Assembly: GCF_002335445.1 (NCBI RefSeq)
Contig: NZ_BDME01000002.1
Coordinates: 310,001-374,000 of the forward strand
Source of the DNA: Lebetimonas natsushimae
GTDB lineage: Bacteria; Campylobacterota; Campylobacteria; Campylobacterales; Nautiliaceae
Direction of reading: 5' to 3'
DNA: 64,000 bases
Both the position numbers and the translations under genes were made by a program. The notes under the pieces are model-generated. The model worked only from the letters and a program-made list of their open reading frames with translations. It was not told where the DNA came from and did no database searches. Shown here in pieces: positions 17,838 to 27,067 of this stretch. Position 1 is the stretch's first letter. The number at the start of each line of letters is the position of its first letter.

Positions 17838-17866
17838 GCACTTTAAAGGCACTTTTATGGTACAAT
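17838..17866 (+). promoter_or_regulatory. Direct-repeat operator and promoter before the response regulator gene
   Basis: Two identical units GCACTTT (17838-17844 and 17849-17855) repeat with an 11-bp period. TACAAT (17861-17866) follows after 5 bases, and the regulator ATG is at 17889. The same element precedes haoA and haoC. This suggests autoregulation, and the site lies within reach of the divergent napA promoter. Confidence 0.65.
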
Positions 17867-17888
17867 TTTTTTTAAAAAAAGGTTATTT

Positions 17889-18536
17889 ATGAAAATATTG
17901 CTTGTGGAAGATGATGAATTTATAGGTGAGAGTATCAAAGAATATTTTGAAATGAACGGAAGTAAAGTTGATTATTATTCTTCACCGAAAAAGGCACTTG
18001 AAGAAATTTATCCGGATCATTACGATATTTTTTTAATAGATATCAATATGCCTGAAATGAACGGGTATGAGTTTTATAATGAATTAAAAAATTACTCTTC
18101 TTCACCTGTAATATTTATTACGGCTTATTCGGATGTAGACCATGTTGAAAAGGCTTTTAATATAGGAGCTGCCGATTACATAAAAAAACCATTTGAACTT
18201 AAAGAACTTGAACTCAGGGTTAAAAGACTAGTTTTTAAAAAAACTGACAGAATAAAAATAACAGATGATTATTCTTTTGATATTAAAAAATTAAAACTTT
18301 TTTATAAAAATGAAGAAGTGGAATTGACTCCTAATGAGAAATATTTTTTGGAAATTTTAGTTAAAAACATAAACAATGTAGTAGACAGTGAAACGATTAA
18401 AAATTATGTATGGGAGGAAAAATCAATCTGTGATAATACATTAAGGACTCAGGTAAAGAAACTTAGGAATAAATTAAAAGAAAACTTTATAAAAAATGTA
18501 AGAGGGTGTGGATATAAAATTGAAAAGAAACAGTGA
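17889..18536 (+). CDS. OmpR/PhoB-family response regulator
   Basis: A 215-residue regulator with an N-terminal receiver domain (acidic pair E7-D8-D9, phospho-acceptor D51 in IFLIDINMPEMNG, T78 in VIFITAYSD, K100 in IKKPF). The C-terminal OmpR-type winged helix (about residues 125-213) includes ELTPNEKYFLEILVKN and the typical LRTQVKKLRNKL and VRGCGYKIE segments. The gene is the first of a pair with the histidine kinase, and it sits between napA and haoC. The repeats upstream of its own promoter, haoA and haoC fit the way this class binds DNA. It is the best candidate for controlling nitrate/hydroxylamine reduction genes; the stimulus is unknown. Confidence 0.9.
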   Translation: MKILLVEDDEFIGESIKEYFEMNGSKVDYYSSPKKALEEIYPDHYDIFLIDINMPEMNGYEFYNELKNYSSSPVIFITAYSDVDHVEKAFNIGAADYIKKPFELKELELRVKRLVFKKTDRIKITDDYSFDIKKLKLFYKNEEVELTPNEKYFLEILVKNINNVVDSETIKNYVWEEKSICDNTLRTQVKKLRNKLKENFIKNVRGCGYKIEKKQ

Positions 18537-20094
18537 ATTTAAATTTGATTTAATCATAGCATTTTTTTTATTTGCTTTCTTAATTATTGTAATTGTAATA
18601 TATGTTAGTATTTTTTTCTTTAATAATATTGCAACTCAGAATTTCCAACAAAATATTATTTTATATTCTAAAAATTTAATTAAAGATTACAATAAGAAGA
18701 AAAACCAGGTTTTACAAAAAACTGTTTCAATTTCCAAAAGTCCTTTAATCTCAAGTGAATTTAATGTAAATGAAAATTTAATTTTTTCTGTGTTTAAATT
18801 AATACTTTCAAGTGAAGACAGTATTAAAAAAATTTCTTTGACCAAAAATAGACGAAATATTTATTGTAAAAAAACAAACAATGAAATAACCTGTAACATA
18901 AATACATCTAAATTGAAGAAAATTAAAAATATCTTAATTAAAGAAAAAATTGAAAAAAACAGTTTAATTTTTAATGTTTTTTTACCTATTAAAAGTAATA
19001 AAATACTACATATTATATATAAATATCCTAATTTTTTTGAAAAATACAGTGATATGTTTAATATTTTGGTAATCGATACAAACGGCAAAATATTATACAG
19101 TGATTTCAGTCAGGCAAAAACAATTTATGACATTTACGGCTATCCTGTTGTTGATTTAATAAAAAAAGACCACGGATTTATCAGTGATGACATTTATGTT
19201 ATGAATATTAACAATAATTATAAAATTGTATTTTTACAAAATAAAAAATTGATTAAAGAAACAAGTAACATTTCTAAAAAATTGGCAATTATAATGATAA
19301 TTCTATCGGTTTTTGTTGCAGTCCCTCTTGGTGTTTTTTTCTCAAAGCCATTGTATAATTATTACAGTGAACTTGATAAAAAAATTAATGAAGAAGTTCA
19401 AAAAGTAAAAGAAAACGAACAACTTTTAATGCAACAATCAAAACTGGCTGCACTTGGAGAAATGCTTGGAAACATCGCTCATCAATGGAGACATCCTTTA
19501 ACACATTTATCCTTGCTTATACAAAATCTTGAAATTGCATATAAAAAAAACAGAATTGATGAAAAATATATTGAAAATTTTAAACATAAAGCAATGAAAC
19601 AGATAGAGTATATGTCTAAAACAATAGATGATTTTAGGAATTTTTTTAAAGAGGACAAAGAAAAAACGGATTTCATCGTAAATGAATCTGTAAAAGAGGT
19701 ATTATTTTTACTTGACGGACGACTTAAAAATTATAATATTGATGTTGAAATAATTGAAGAGGGGGAGAAGACCATTTATGGTTTTAAGAACGAATTTTTG
19801 CAAGTAATTATGAATATAATAAACAATGCAATTGATGTTTTGAATGAAAGAAATATAAAAAATAAAAAAATCTGGATTAAAATCGGTAATGTTATTGAAA
19901 TAGAAGATAATGCCGGAGGTATTAGAAAAGAAATTATTGATAAAATATTTGAACCGTATTTTACAACTAAATTTCAATCTCAAGGAACGGGAATCGGTCT
20001 TTATATGAGCAAAATTATTATTACAAAACATTTTAACGGTAATTTGTATGCCTATAATTCAAAAAATGGAGCTGTTTTTGTAATAAAAGTTTAA
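18508..20094 (+). CDS. Sensor histidine kinase with periplasmic sensor domain
   Basis: A 528-residue kinase. TM1 spans about residues 13-38, a periplasmic sensor about 40-255 (Cache-like, judged only by size and position), and TM2 about 258-278. A short coiled linker leads to the H-box LGEMLGNIAHQWRHPLTH with H325. The HATPase domain has N-box IMNIINNAIDVL, G1 IEDNAGGI and G2 GTGIGLYM. The start may be GTG 18508 or TTG 18520; GGA at 18510-18512 suits the TTG. It overlaps the regulator gene. The sensor carries two cysteines (about residues 120 and 129), which could form a disulfide. The sensed signal is probably a nitrogen oxide or redox cue, by context only. Confidence 0.9.
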   Translation: MDIKLKRNSEFKFDLIIAFFLFAFLIIVIVIYVSIFFFNNIATQNFQQNIILYSKNLIKDYNKKKNQVLQKTVSISKSPLISSEFNVNENLIFSVFKLILSSEDSIKKISLTKNRRNIYCKKTNNEITCNINTSKLKKIKNILIKEKIEKNSLIFNVFLPIKSNKILHIIYKYPNFFEKYSDMFNILVIDTNGKILYSDFSQAKTIYDIYGYPVVDLIKKDHGFISDDIYVMNINNNYKIVFLQNKKLIKETSNISKKLAIIMIILSVFVAVPLGVFFSKPLYNYYSELDKKINEEVQKVKENEQLLMQQSKLAALGEMLGNIAHQWRHPLTHLSLLIQNLEIAYKKNRIDEKYIENFKHKAMKQIEYMSKTIDDFRNFFKEDKEKTDFIVNESVKEVLFLLDGRLKNYNIDVEIIEEGEKTIYGFKNEFLQVIMNIINNAIDVLNERNIKNKKIWIKIGNVIEIEDNAGGIRKEIIDKIFEPYFTTKFQSQGTGIGLYMSKIIITKHFNGNLYAYNSKNGAVFVIKV

Positions 20095-20097
20095 AAA

Positions 20098-20128
20098 GCA
20101 CTTTTTTAGCACATAAAAAAAATATAAT
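20098..20128 (+). promoter_or_regulatory. haoC promoter with direct-repeat operator
   Basis: Units GCACTTT (20098-20104) and GCACATA (20109-20115) repeat with an 11-bp period. Consensus TATAAT (20123-20128) follows after 7 bases, the same distance as at haoA. The ATG is at 20149 behind AAAAAAGGA. The element begins 4 bases after the kinase stop codon. Confidence 0.65.
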
Positions 20129-20148
20129 TCAAATAAAAAAGGATTTTT

Positions 20149-20718
20149 ATGAAAAAAACAACACTTGGTGCATTAATTATAGGTGCGATTATAGGTCTTG
20201 GAATTTCTTATTTTGCAGCGGTAATGGTAGATGTTACAGGTAAACCTCAGTTTTGTGGAAGCTGTCATGAAATGAAACCGATGGTTGAGAGTTTTGAATT
20301 CAGTGTACATGGTGGAAACAATCCTCACGGATTTGCAGCGCATCATTGTACTGATTGTCATTTAGACCATTCAAGCTTGATTTCATATTTGATAACCAAA
20401 GGAATAAGTGGTACAAGAGATGCAATGGCTCATATCGGTCTTATTAAAAGAGTGGATTTTAAAGAAAATTTCTGGGAAATGAAACATTATGTATATGATA
20501 ATGCGTGTTTACATTGTCATAAAGGAATTGAAGAGCTTAAAGACAAAGATCATGTTTTAGGACTTGATGAAAATATCCAAAAATTACATAAACAGTATTA
20601 TTGGGAACCTAAAGAAAAAGGTGAAAAAGTAAGCTGTACAAAATGTCATAATGATTATACAATGCCGAGTTTTGCGCATCCAAATCTTTTAGAAACACTT
20701 TCTTCCGAAGAAAAATAA
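20149..20718 (+). CDS. haoC: HaoC-type tetrahaem cytochrome c (NapC/NrfH family quinol dehydrogenase)
   Basis: A 189-residue NapC/NrfH/CymA-family protein. An uncleaved N-terminal helix (about residues 5-27) anchors it to the inner membrane. Four haem motifs follow: CGSCHEM (with a Met just behind the His, as in NrfH haem 1), CTDCHLDH, CLHCHKG and CTKCHND. Such proteins oxidise menaquinol and feed periplasmic multihaem reductases. In this phylum the version paired with the octahaem Hao is called HaoC. Here it is separated from haoA by the nap operon and the two-component genes but shares their promoter repeat. Pairing with another reductase cannot be excluded. Confidence 0.85.
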   Translation: MKKTTLGALIIGAIIGLGISYFAAVMVDVTGKPQFCGSCHEMKPMVESFEFSVHGGNNPHGFAAHHCTDCHLDHSSLISYLITKGISGTRDAMAHIGLIKRVDFKENFWEMKHYVYDNACLHCHKGIEELKDKDHVLGLDENIQKLHKQYYWEPKEKGEKVSCTKCHNDYTMPSFAHPNLLETLSSEEK

Positions 20719-20753
20719 TATAATAGATTTTTCTTTTTTCTTTCATTTTTTTT

Positions 20754-20762
20754 TGTTACAAT
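20754..20762 (+). promoter_or_regulatory. Extended -10 promoter of the thioredoxin-ccsBA operon
   Basis: TGTTACAAT is an extended -10 element (TGnTACAAT) 18 bases before the ATG at 20781, with AAAAGG as ribosome-binding site. A second TATAAT occurs at 20719-20724. Confidence 0.45.
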
Positions 20763-20780
20763 ACCAAAAAAAGGTCAAGT

Positions 20781-21200
20781 ATGAAAAAATTGCTTTTTAT
20801 AATGATAGCTGTATTTGCATTTGCAATTGATTGGAGTGGTAAAATCAATTGGGCGATGGGTTTTAACACGGCACAGAATCTGGCTGCAAAAGAAAACAAA
20901 CTGATAATGGTGGATATTTCTCTCTCACATTGTCCCCCGTGTCAATATTTGGCAACAAAAGTTTACACAGATGATAAAATAGCAGGATATATTAATAAAA
21001 ATTTCATATCGGTATTTTATTTAGCGGATCAAGATAATTTGCCTTTAATAATTCAAAATTATTTTACAGGATTTACTCCCACAATTTTATTTGTAAAACC
21101 TAATGGTGAACTTTATTTTAGAATGATCGGAGCCAGACCTCCCCAAACATTTTTAAAAATTCTGCAAGAAGTAAACCAAAATTATAAGGCTGGTAAATGA
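20781..21200 (+). CDS. Periplasmic thioredoxin-like protein (CPPC) linked to CcsBA
   Basis: A 139-residue paralogue of the protein at 7511-7921. Both have a short signal sequence, the segment LIMVDISLSHCPPCQYL (active site C51-P-P-C54), and a shared ending around FTGFTPTILFVKPNGELYFR and IGARPPQTFLKIL. Its stop overlaps the ccsBA start by 4 bases, so the two are translationally coupled. By analogy with ResA/CcsX it probably keeps apocytochrome cysteines reduced for haem attachment by CcsBA. The division of labour with the CcdA-linked copy is unknown. Confidence 0.82.
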   Translation: MKKLLFIMIAVFAFAIDWSGKINWAMGFNTAQNLAAKENKLIMVDISLSHCPPCQYLATKVYTDDKIAGYINKNFISVFYLADQDNLPLIIQNYFTGFTPTILFVKPNGELYFRMIGARPPQTFLKILQEVNQNYKAGK

Positions 21201-23635
21201 TAAAGAAAATATATAATTTTTTCTTCTCTTTGGAACTTGCTTTAATTCTTTCTTTATTTTTTATAATTGCAATGGGAACTGCAACTTTATTAAAAACTGA
21301 TTTACAGGCTTGGCAATATGTTTATGGAACAAAATGGTTTGAATTTATTATGTGGCTTTTGGGTATTAATTTAGTTGGTGTTATGTTTAGATATAAAACA
21401 TATAAAAAAGCACCTGTTTTTCTTCTTCATCTCTCAGTAATTATTATTTTGCTTGGTGCTGCAATTACAAGATATTTCGGGTATGAGGGAAATTTACATT
21501 TAAGAAACGGAGAGAGTGCAAATAAGATTACTGTAATTAAAAACAGAGCCAGACCTACGGATATAGAAGTGAAAAATTTAGGTTTTACGGTAAGACTTGA
21601 TAAATTTGTACTTAAACATTATCCAGGCAGTATGCAGCCAAGCAGTTATGACAGTTACGTAACAATTATAGACGGAGATAAAAAATTCAAATATCATATT
21701 TATATGAATCATATTTTGGTTTATAAAGGCTATAGGTTTTATCAGGCAAGTTACGATCCGGATGGTCAGGGAAGTATTCTGGCTGTAAACCACGATCCCG
21801 GAATGTATGTTACGTATCTCGGATATTTGTTAATGGCAATAGGATTTTTTGCAAGTATGTTTTATAAAAAAAGCAGATTTATGATTACGGTTAAAAAACT
21901 AAAAACAAGCGGGCTTTTTGCTTTGTTTTTATTTATAATGTTGCCTTATAATTTAAAGGCTTTTGATATTAATACTTTTGCTCAAAAATCAAAACCTCTT
22001 GAAAATGCATTTGAAAGAATTTTAGTGCAAAAAAGCGGAAGAGTGGAGCCTGTTGACACACTTGATTTGGATTTAATACATAAAATAACCAAGAAATATA
22101 AACTACTTGGAATGGATTATAATCAAATTGTTATGGGTATGCTAGCATTTCCGGCGGAATTTCAAAAACTTCCTTTAATTTATGTGGGACACCCGTTAAT
22201 CAGAAAAAAATTAAATTTAAGAGGAAAATATGCTCCGTACACTGCATTTTTTAATGAAAACGGTGATTTTAAATTTTCAAAAGAAGTAGATGCAGCATTT
22301 AATAAACCTGATGCCGAGAAGTCTCAGATAGATAGGGAATGGATAAAACTTAATGAAAGGGTTTATGTTTCATTTATGATTTATACCGCCCAGATTTTTA
22401 AAATTTATCCGACACCAAGTTCTAAAAAAATGAATTATATGTGGTTTTCCCCTTATCAGATTCAGGAGAGTGTAACAAAAGGAATGATAGACCCATTCAG
22501 TGCTAGGGCATATTTAAACAGTTTTAATTTATTGGTTGATTCAATTAAAACATATAATCTTGAAAAATTAAAAAAAGCTGCAAATGAAATATATGATTTT
22601 CAGAAAACTTATACTCCGGAAATACTGCCTAGCAAAAATAAAATTGAATGGGAAATAAAATATAATCACTGGCAAATTTTCCCTAAACTGATAGGGATAT
22701 ATTCTACTCTTGGACTTTTAGTTATTATTTTAGGATTTATTGAAGTTTTAAGACTGAAAAAATATCCAAAAATTGAAACAGTTTTTGTTATTTTAGGAGC
22801 TCTGGCTTTATTACTTCATACATTTAACATGGGTCTTAGATGGTATGTTGCTGGTCATGCCCCTTGGTCTGATGCTTATGAATCCATTATATTTATAGCG
22901 TGGGGTGCCGCTTTTGCATCGCTTGTATTTTTCAGAAAATCAATGCTTGCCCTTGGTGCCGGGTTATTTGTGGCCGGTATGTTTATGATGGTTGCGCACT
23001 TAAACAACATTGATCCTCAGATTACCAATTTGGTACCGGTGCTTAAATCTTACTGGCTTTTGGTTCATGTTGCAGTAATTACATCAAGTTACGGATTTTT
23101 GGCTGTCGGTGCGATGTTAGGTTTTCTTAATTTAATTTTATTTGCTGTAAATAAAGAAAAATTACACAAACAAATTATTGAATTTAACAATATTATTTAT
23201 ATTGCCTTATATATAGGACTCGCACTTCTTAGTATTGGTACATTTTTAGGTGGAGTTTGGGCAAATGAAAGCTGGGGTAGATATTGGTCTTGGGACCCGA
23301 AAGAGACTTGGAGTTTAATTTCAATGGTAGTTTATGCAGTAGTGATTCATGCTAAAATGATGCCAAAATTAAGAAGTGAATTTATCTTTTCACTGTTGGC
23401 ATTTTTAAGTTTCTTTTTTATATTAATGACATATTTTGGAGTAAATTTCTATATTGCCCAGGGTCTTCACAGTTATGGTCAGGGTGTAACTGAGGGATAC
23501 GGCTGGATTAATATTATTTTTGCCGGAATGGGTGCCTGGTTTGCTGTTGTTATTGCGGGTCTTGTTTCATATTTTTATCAAAAAATTAATAAGCCTATAG
23601 AAATTAAACAAAACGAATATTCACCAAAGGCTTAA
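21197..23635 (+). CDS. ccsA/ccsB fusion: CcsBA, fused cytochrome c synthase (haem exporter and lyase)
   Basis: An 812-residue fusion of CcsB/ResB (about residues 1-230, four helices and a periplasmic domain) and CcsA/ResC (about 490-800, with multiple helices). The tryptophan-rich WWD haem-handling motif is WGRYWSWDPKETWS. Flanking His residues (HTFNMGLRW and HSYGQG) fit the conserved haem ligands. The fused form is typical of Campylobacterota and Bacteroidota. It exports haem and attaches it to CxxCH motifs. It would be needed for the octahaem, tetrahaem, dihaem and monohaem cytochromes in this window. Confidence 0.94.
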   Translation: MIKKIYNFFFSLELALILSLFFIIAMGTATLLKTDLQAWQYVYGTKWFEFIMWLLGINLVGVMFRYKTYKKAPVFLLHLSVIIILLGAAITRYFGYEGNLHLRNGESANKITVIKNRARPTDIEVKNLGFTVRLDKFVLKHYPGSMQPSSYDSYVTIIDGDKKFKYHIYMNHILVYKGYRFYQASYDPDGQGSILAVNHDPGMYVTYLGYLLMAIGFFASMFYKKSRFMITVKKLKTSGLFALFLFIMLPYNLKAFDINTFAQKSKPLENAFERILVQKSGRVEPVDTLDLDLIHKITKKYKLLGMDYNQIVMGMLAFPAEFQKLPLIYVGHPLIRKKLNLRGKYAPYTAFFNENGDFKFSKEVDAAFNKPDAEKSQIDREWIKLNERVYVSFMIYTAQIFKIYPTPSSKKMNYMWFSPYQIQESVTKGMIDPFSARAYLNSFNLLVDSIKTYNLEKLKKAANEIYDFQKTYTPEILPSKNKIEWEIKYNHWQIFPKLIGIYSTLGLLVIILGFIEVLRLKKYPKIETVFVILGALALLLHTFNMGLRWYVAGHAPWSDAYESIIFIAWGAAFASLVFFRKSMLALGAGLFVAGMFMMVAHLNNIDPQITNLVPVLKSYWLLVHVAVITSSYGFLAVGAMLGFLNLILFAVNKEKLHKQIIEFNNIIYIALYIGLALLSIGTFLGGVWANESWGRYWSWDPKETWSLISMVVYAVVIHAKMMPKLRSEFIFSLLAFLSFFFILMTYFGVNFYIAQGLHSYGQGVTEGYGWINIIFAGMGAWFAVVIAGLVSYFYQKINKPIEIKQNEYSPKA

Positions 23636-23636
23636 A

Positions 23637-24896
23637 ATGTATTTTATAATTAGTTTTAACTATAGAAATTCAGATATAACTCTTAGGGGAAAGTTAGCAA
23701 AACTTAAATTAGAAGATTTTAAAAATTATAAAGAGGTTATGGTTTTAAGTACATGTAACAGATTTGAAGTTTATTTTGATAAAAAATATGATTTAAACGA
23801 ACTGTATAAAAATATTTTTTCTAAAGTTATAGATGAAGAAGAATTTAAAAAAGCAGAAATTTATGAAGGAAAAGATGCGATAAGGCATACTTTCAGGGTT
23901 GCTGCAAGTCTTGATTCAATGGTGGTGGGTGAGGCTCAGATTACAGGGCAGCTAAAAGAGGCTTTTATGGAAAGTTATGAAAAACATTATATGGCTCAGG
24001 ATTTGACAAGACTTATTCATTTTTCTTTTAAATGTGCTAAGAAAGTAAGAAACCAAACACAGATTTCAAGCGAACCTGTCTCAGTAGCTTCCATCGCTGT
24101 AAAAAAAGCAAAAGAAAAATTGAATGATCTAAGCGGATATTCAGCGGTTGTTGTAGGTGTCGGTGATACGGCAAAAATTGTTTGCAAAAATTTAATAAAA
24201 GAGGGTGTTAATATAATATTGGTAAACAGAACGGTTGAAAATGCATTTGCCCTGAAAGAAGAATTAGGGGATGAAGTTAATATTGATGTTCATCCTTTGG
24301 AAAAGCTTCCAAAACTTATAAATAATTACAGACTTCTTTTTTCAGCAACAGCTTCAAAAGAACCGATTATTAAAAATGAATTTATTAAAGACACCTCTTA
24401 TAAAAGAATATGGTTTGATTTGGCAATCCCTTGTGATATAGAAAATGTCGAATGTACGAATGTAGAAATAATCAAAGTTGATGATTTAAAAAATATTTCT
24501 GAGGAAAACCTCAGAAAAAGAAAAAAAGAGCTTGTTTTTGCTAATGATTTAATAGAAAAATGTGTTGTAGAATTTTACAAATATCTTCAGTCTGTATCAA
24601 TAGAGCCGGTAATAAAATTTTTGCAAGACAAAGCGAAAGAATGTGCTACTATGTCTTTAAAAAATGCGGTGAAGAAAAAATATATTCCAGCTGAATATGA
24701 AGAAGATGTTGAAAAAATACTTCATAATGCATTTAAAAGATTTTTACACAATCCGAATTTGACTCTTAGAAAAATGGCCGATTCACCAGAAGTCGATATT
24801 TTAGTATCATCTTTAAAAAGACTTTTTGGAATAAAAGGTGATATCTTAGATATTAATAAATGTGAATATCATATGGATAAGGGAATACTCAAATAG
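23637..24896 (+). CDS. hemA: HemA, glutamyl-tRNA reductase
   Basis: A 419-residue enzyme of the C5 pathway that reduces glutamyl-tRNA(Glu) to glutamate-1-semialdehyde. The catalytic motif STCNRFEVYF places the nucleophilic cysteine at residue 40. The motif MVVGEAQITGQLKEAF and the NADPH-binding domain (YSAVVVGVGDTAKIVCKNL) follow. It begins one base after the ccsBA stop, so haem supply and haem attachment are on the same transcript. hemL is not in the window. Confidence 0.95.
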   Translation: MYFIISFNYRNSDITLRGKLAKLKLEDFKNYKEVMVLSTCNRFEVYFDKKYDLNELYKNIFSKVIDEEEFKKAEIYEGKDAIRHTFRVAASLDSMVVGEAQITGQLKEAFMESYEKHYMAQDLTRLIHFSFKCAKKVRNQTQISSEPVSVASIAVKKAKEKLNDLSGYSAVVVGVGDTAKIVCKNLIKEGVNIILVNRTVENAFALKEELGDEVNIDVHPLEKLPKLINNYRLLFSATASKEPIIKNEFIKDTSYKRIWFDLAIPCDIENVECTNVEIIKVDDLKNISEENLRKRKKELVFANDLIEKCVVEFYKYLQSVSIEPVIKFLQDKAKECATMSLKNAVKKKYIPAEYEEDVEKILHNAFKRFLHNPNLTLRKMADSPEVDILVSSLKRLFGIKGDILDINKCEYHMDKGILK

Positions 24897-24964
24897 TTAA
24901 TATTGAAAAACGTAAAATTGACAATTAATAGAAAAAGTTATAAATGAAAAATGAAAGGAAAAAT

Positions 24965-25984
24965 ATGATTTTTATTGATGCATGTTTTGGGAAAAAAACT
25001 CCTTATACTCCTGTTTGGATGATGAGACAAGCTGGAAGGTATCTGCCTGAATATATGGAAATAAGAAAAAAAGTTGGAAATTTTTTGGATATGACAAAAA
25101 ATCCTGAGATTGCAGCGGAAGTCACAATTCAGCCGGTAAGACGCCTTAACGTGGATGCCGCCATTTTATTCAGTGATATTCTCAATCTTCCAATGGAAAT
25201 GGGTCTTCCTTTAAGATTTGAAAAAGGTGTAGGCCCTGTTTTTGAAAAAACAATAGATAATGAAGAGGATATTGAAAAACTAGACAGCAATGCAGATAAA
25301 AAGATTTCATATGTTTATGAAGCTGTAAAATTAATAAGAGCAGAACTAGACAGGGAAAAAGCGTTAATAGGCTTTGCCGGAAGTCCTTGGACTATTGCCA
25401 CTTATATGGTTGAAGGAAGAGGAAGTAAACAATATGCAAAAATAAAAAAAATTGTTTATACAAATCCTATGATGCTCCACAGACTATTAGCATTTAATAC
25501 AAAAGAGACAATTGAGTATTTGTCTAGTCAAATAGAAGCCGGTGCAAATGCCGTAATGGTGTTTGACAGCTGGGGTGGTGCACTTGAGAGAGATAAATTT
25601 TTTGAATTTTCCTGGAATTATATGAAAACAATAGCAAAAGAGATAAAAGAAAAATATCCTGATGTACCTGTAATTTTATTCAGTAAAGGCGTTGGACTTT
25701 ATATGAGCGATATGGACGGGGAATTTGATGTATTAGGGGTTGACTGGAATACACCAATAGATTATGCTTTGGGAATATTTAAAGACAATTATACTCTTCA
25801 GGGGAATATGGAACCCACAAGACTATATTCAAAAAGTGCAACAAAAGAAGCTGTTGAAAAAATAGCTTCTGTTATGAAAGGACACAGGCATATTTTTAAT
25901 TTAGGACATGGAATTCTGCCTGATGTACCGGTTGAAAATGCAAAATATTTTGTTGATTTGTGTAAAGAAATAACTGCTAAATAA
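24965..25984 (+). CDS. hemE: HemE, uroporphyrinogen III decarboxylase
   Basis: A 339-residue enzyme converting uroporphyrinogen III to coproporphyrinogen III. The N-terminal signature [14 protein letters not shown] and the [16 protein letters not shown] segment are clear. The start at 24965 (MIFIDACFG) has AAAGGA 5 bases upstream and fits the family; an earlier in-frame ATG at 24944 lies within a repeat-like intergenic stretch. It is one of a run of haem genes (hemA, E, B, C, N) separated only by short A-rich repeats. Confidence 0.95.
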   Translation: MIFIDACFGKKTPYTPVWMMRQAGRYLPEYMEIRKKVGNFLDMTKNPEIAAEVTIQPVRRLNVDAAILFSDILNLPMEMGLPLRFEKGVGPVFEKTIDNEEDIEKLDSNADKKISYVYEAVKLIRAELDREKALIGFAGSPWTIATYMVEGRGSKQYAKIKKIVYTNPMMLHRLLAFNTKETIEYLSSQIEAGANAVMVFDSWGGALERDKFFEFSWNYMKTIAKEIKEKYPDVPVILFSKGVGLYMSDMDGEFDVLGVDWNTPIDYALGIFKDNYTLQGNMEPTRLYSKSATKEAVEKIASVMKGHRHIFNLGHGILPDVPVENAKYFVDLCKEITAK

Positions 25985-25990
25985 TGTATA

Positions 25991-26015
25991 ATTGAAAATG
26001 GATAATGGAAAATGT
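25991..26015 (+). repeat. Junction repeat between hemE and hemB
   Basis: Clearest copy: GAAAATGGATAATGGAAAAT (25994-26013). It consists of 6-8-base units of the type ATGGAAA/ATGGATA in tandem. Confidence 0.6.
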
Positions 26016-26026
26016 AAGGAGTGTTT

Positions 26027-27007
26027 ATGAATTTAAGAAGACTTAGACTTAATTCTAATATAAGGGATTTGGTCAGGGAAAATTTTGTAACAAAAAATGA
26101 TTTAATTATGCCTGTTTTTATAAAAGAGGGACTTGATGGTAAAAATGAAATTCCTTCAATGCCGGGAATTTATCAAAACGGAGAGAATGCTTTTTTAGAT
26201 GAAATTGCTGAATGTATAGATCTAGGAATAAAAGCGGTTATACTTTTTGGAATTCCAAAATTAAAAGATTCAGTTGGAAGTGATGCATTGGATGAAGAAG
26301 GTTTGATTGCCAGAAGTGTAAGAAAAGCTAAAGAGACTTTTGGAGATAAAATAGCAATTATTACAGATTTATGCTTTTGTGAATTTACAGAACACGGTCA
26401 CTGCGGAATAATAAATCCTAAACTAAAAACTGTTGATAATGACGCAACCCTTGAAATCAGTGCAAAGCAGGCTTTAATTCATGCCGAGGCCGGGGCTGAT
26501 ATGATAGCACCAAGCGGAATGATGGATAATATTATTGAGACTCTCAGAGAAGCCCTTGATAATAACGGATTTTCTCATATTCCTATTATGAGTTATTCTA
26601 CAAAATTTGCAAGTGCTTTTTACGGACCTTTCAGGGATGCGGCAGAGAGTGCGCCTGTGGCAAATGAATATCTGCCAAAAGACAGAAAAACATATCAGAT
26701 GGACATAGCAAATTCAAGAGAGGCTCTCTTAGAGAGTCTTATAGATGAAGCACAGGGTGCTGATATATTAATGGTAAAACCGGCACTTGCTTTTATGGAT
26801 ATAATAAAAGAAGTAAAAGAAAACACTTTAAAACCTCTTTGTGTATATAATGTAAGCGGAGAGTATTCTATGGTAAAAGCGGCAAGTATGAATGGTTGGA
26901 TGGATTATGATTCTTTGATGATGGAAATCTTAACAAGTTTTAAAAGAGCGGGAGCTGATATGATAATCAGTTACCACAGCAAAGACGCGGCAAAAATATT
27001 AGGTTAA
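26027..27007 (+). CDS. hemB: HemB, porphobilinogen synthase (delta-aminolevulinate dehydratase)
   Basis: A 326-residue enzyme condensing two 5-aminolaevulinates. Zinc-type cysteines are visible in [14 protein letters not shown] (C116, C118, C126), so this is a zinc-dependent form. The two active-site lysines are K193 ([16 protein letters not shown]) and Schiff-base K251 ([11 protein letters not shown]). ATG 26027 is preferred over GTG 26021 because the AAGGA at 26016-26020 is too close to the GTG. Confidence 0.95.
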   Translation: MNLRRLRLNSNIRDLVRENFVTKNDLIMPVFIKEGLDGKNEIPSMPGIYQNGENAFLDEIAECIDLGIKAVILFGIPKLKDSVGSDALDEEGLIARSVRKAKETFGDKIAIITDLCFCEFTEHGHCGIINPKLKTVDNDATLEISAKQALIHAEAGADMIAPSGMMDNIIETLREALDNNGFSHIPIMSYSTKFASAFYGPFRDAAESAPVANEYLPKDRKTYQMDIANSREALLESLIDEAQGADILMVKPALAFMDIIKEVKENTLKPLCVYNVSGEYSMVKAASMNGWMDYDSLMMEILTSFKRAGADMIISYHSKDAAKILG

Positions 27008-27010
27008 AAA

Positions 27011-27045
27011 TTAAAAGTGTAAAATGAAAAATTAATGTATAATTT
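27011..27045 (+). repeat. Junction repeat between hemB and hemC
   Basis: AAGTGTAAAATGAAAAATTA (27015-27034) and following ATGTATAAT resemble the other copies, with lower similarity. The last part could also serve as a -10 element. Confidence 0.4.
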
Positions 27046-27067
27046 GCAAAAAATTTAAAGGATAAGA

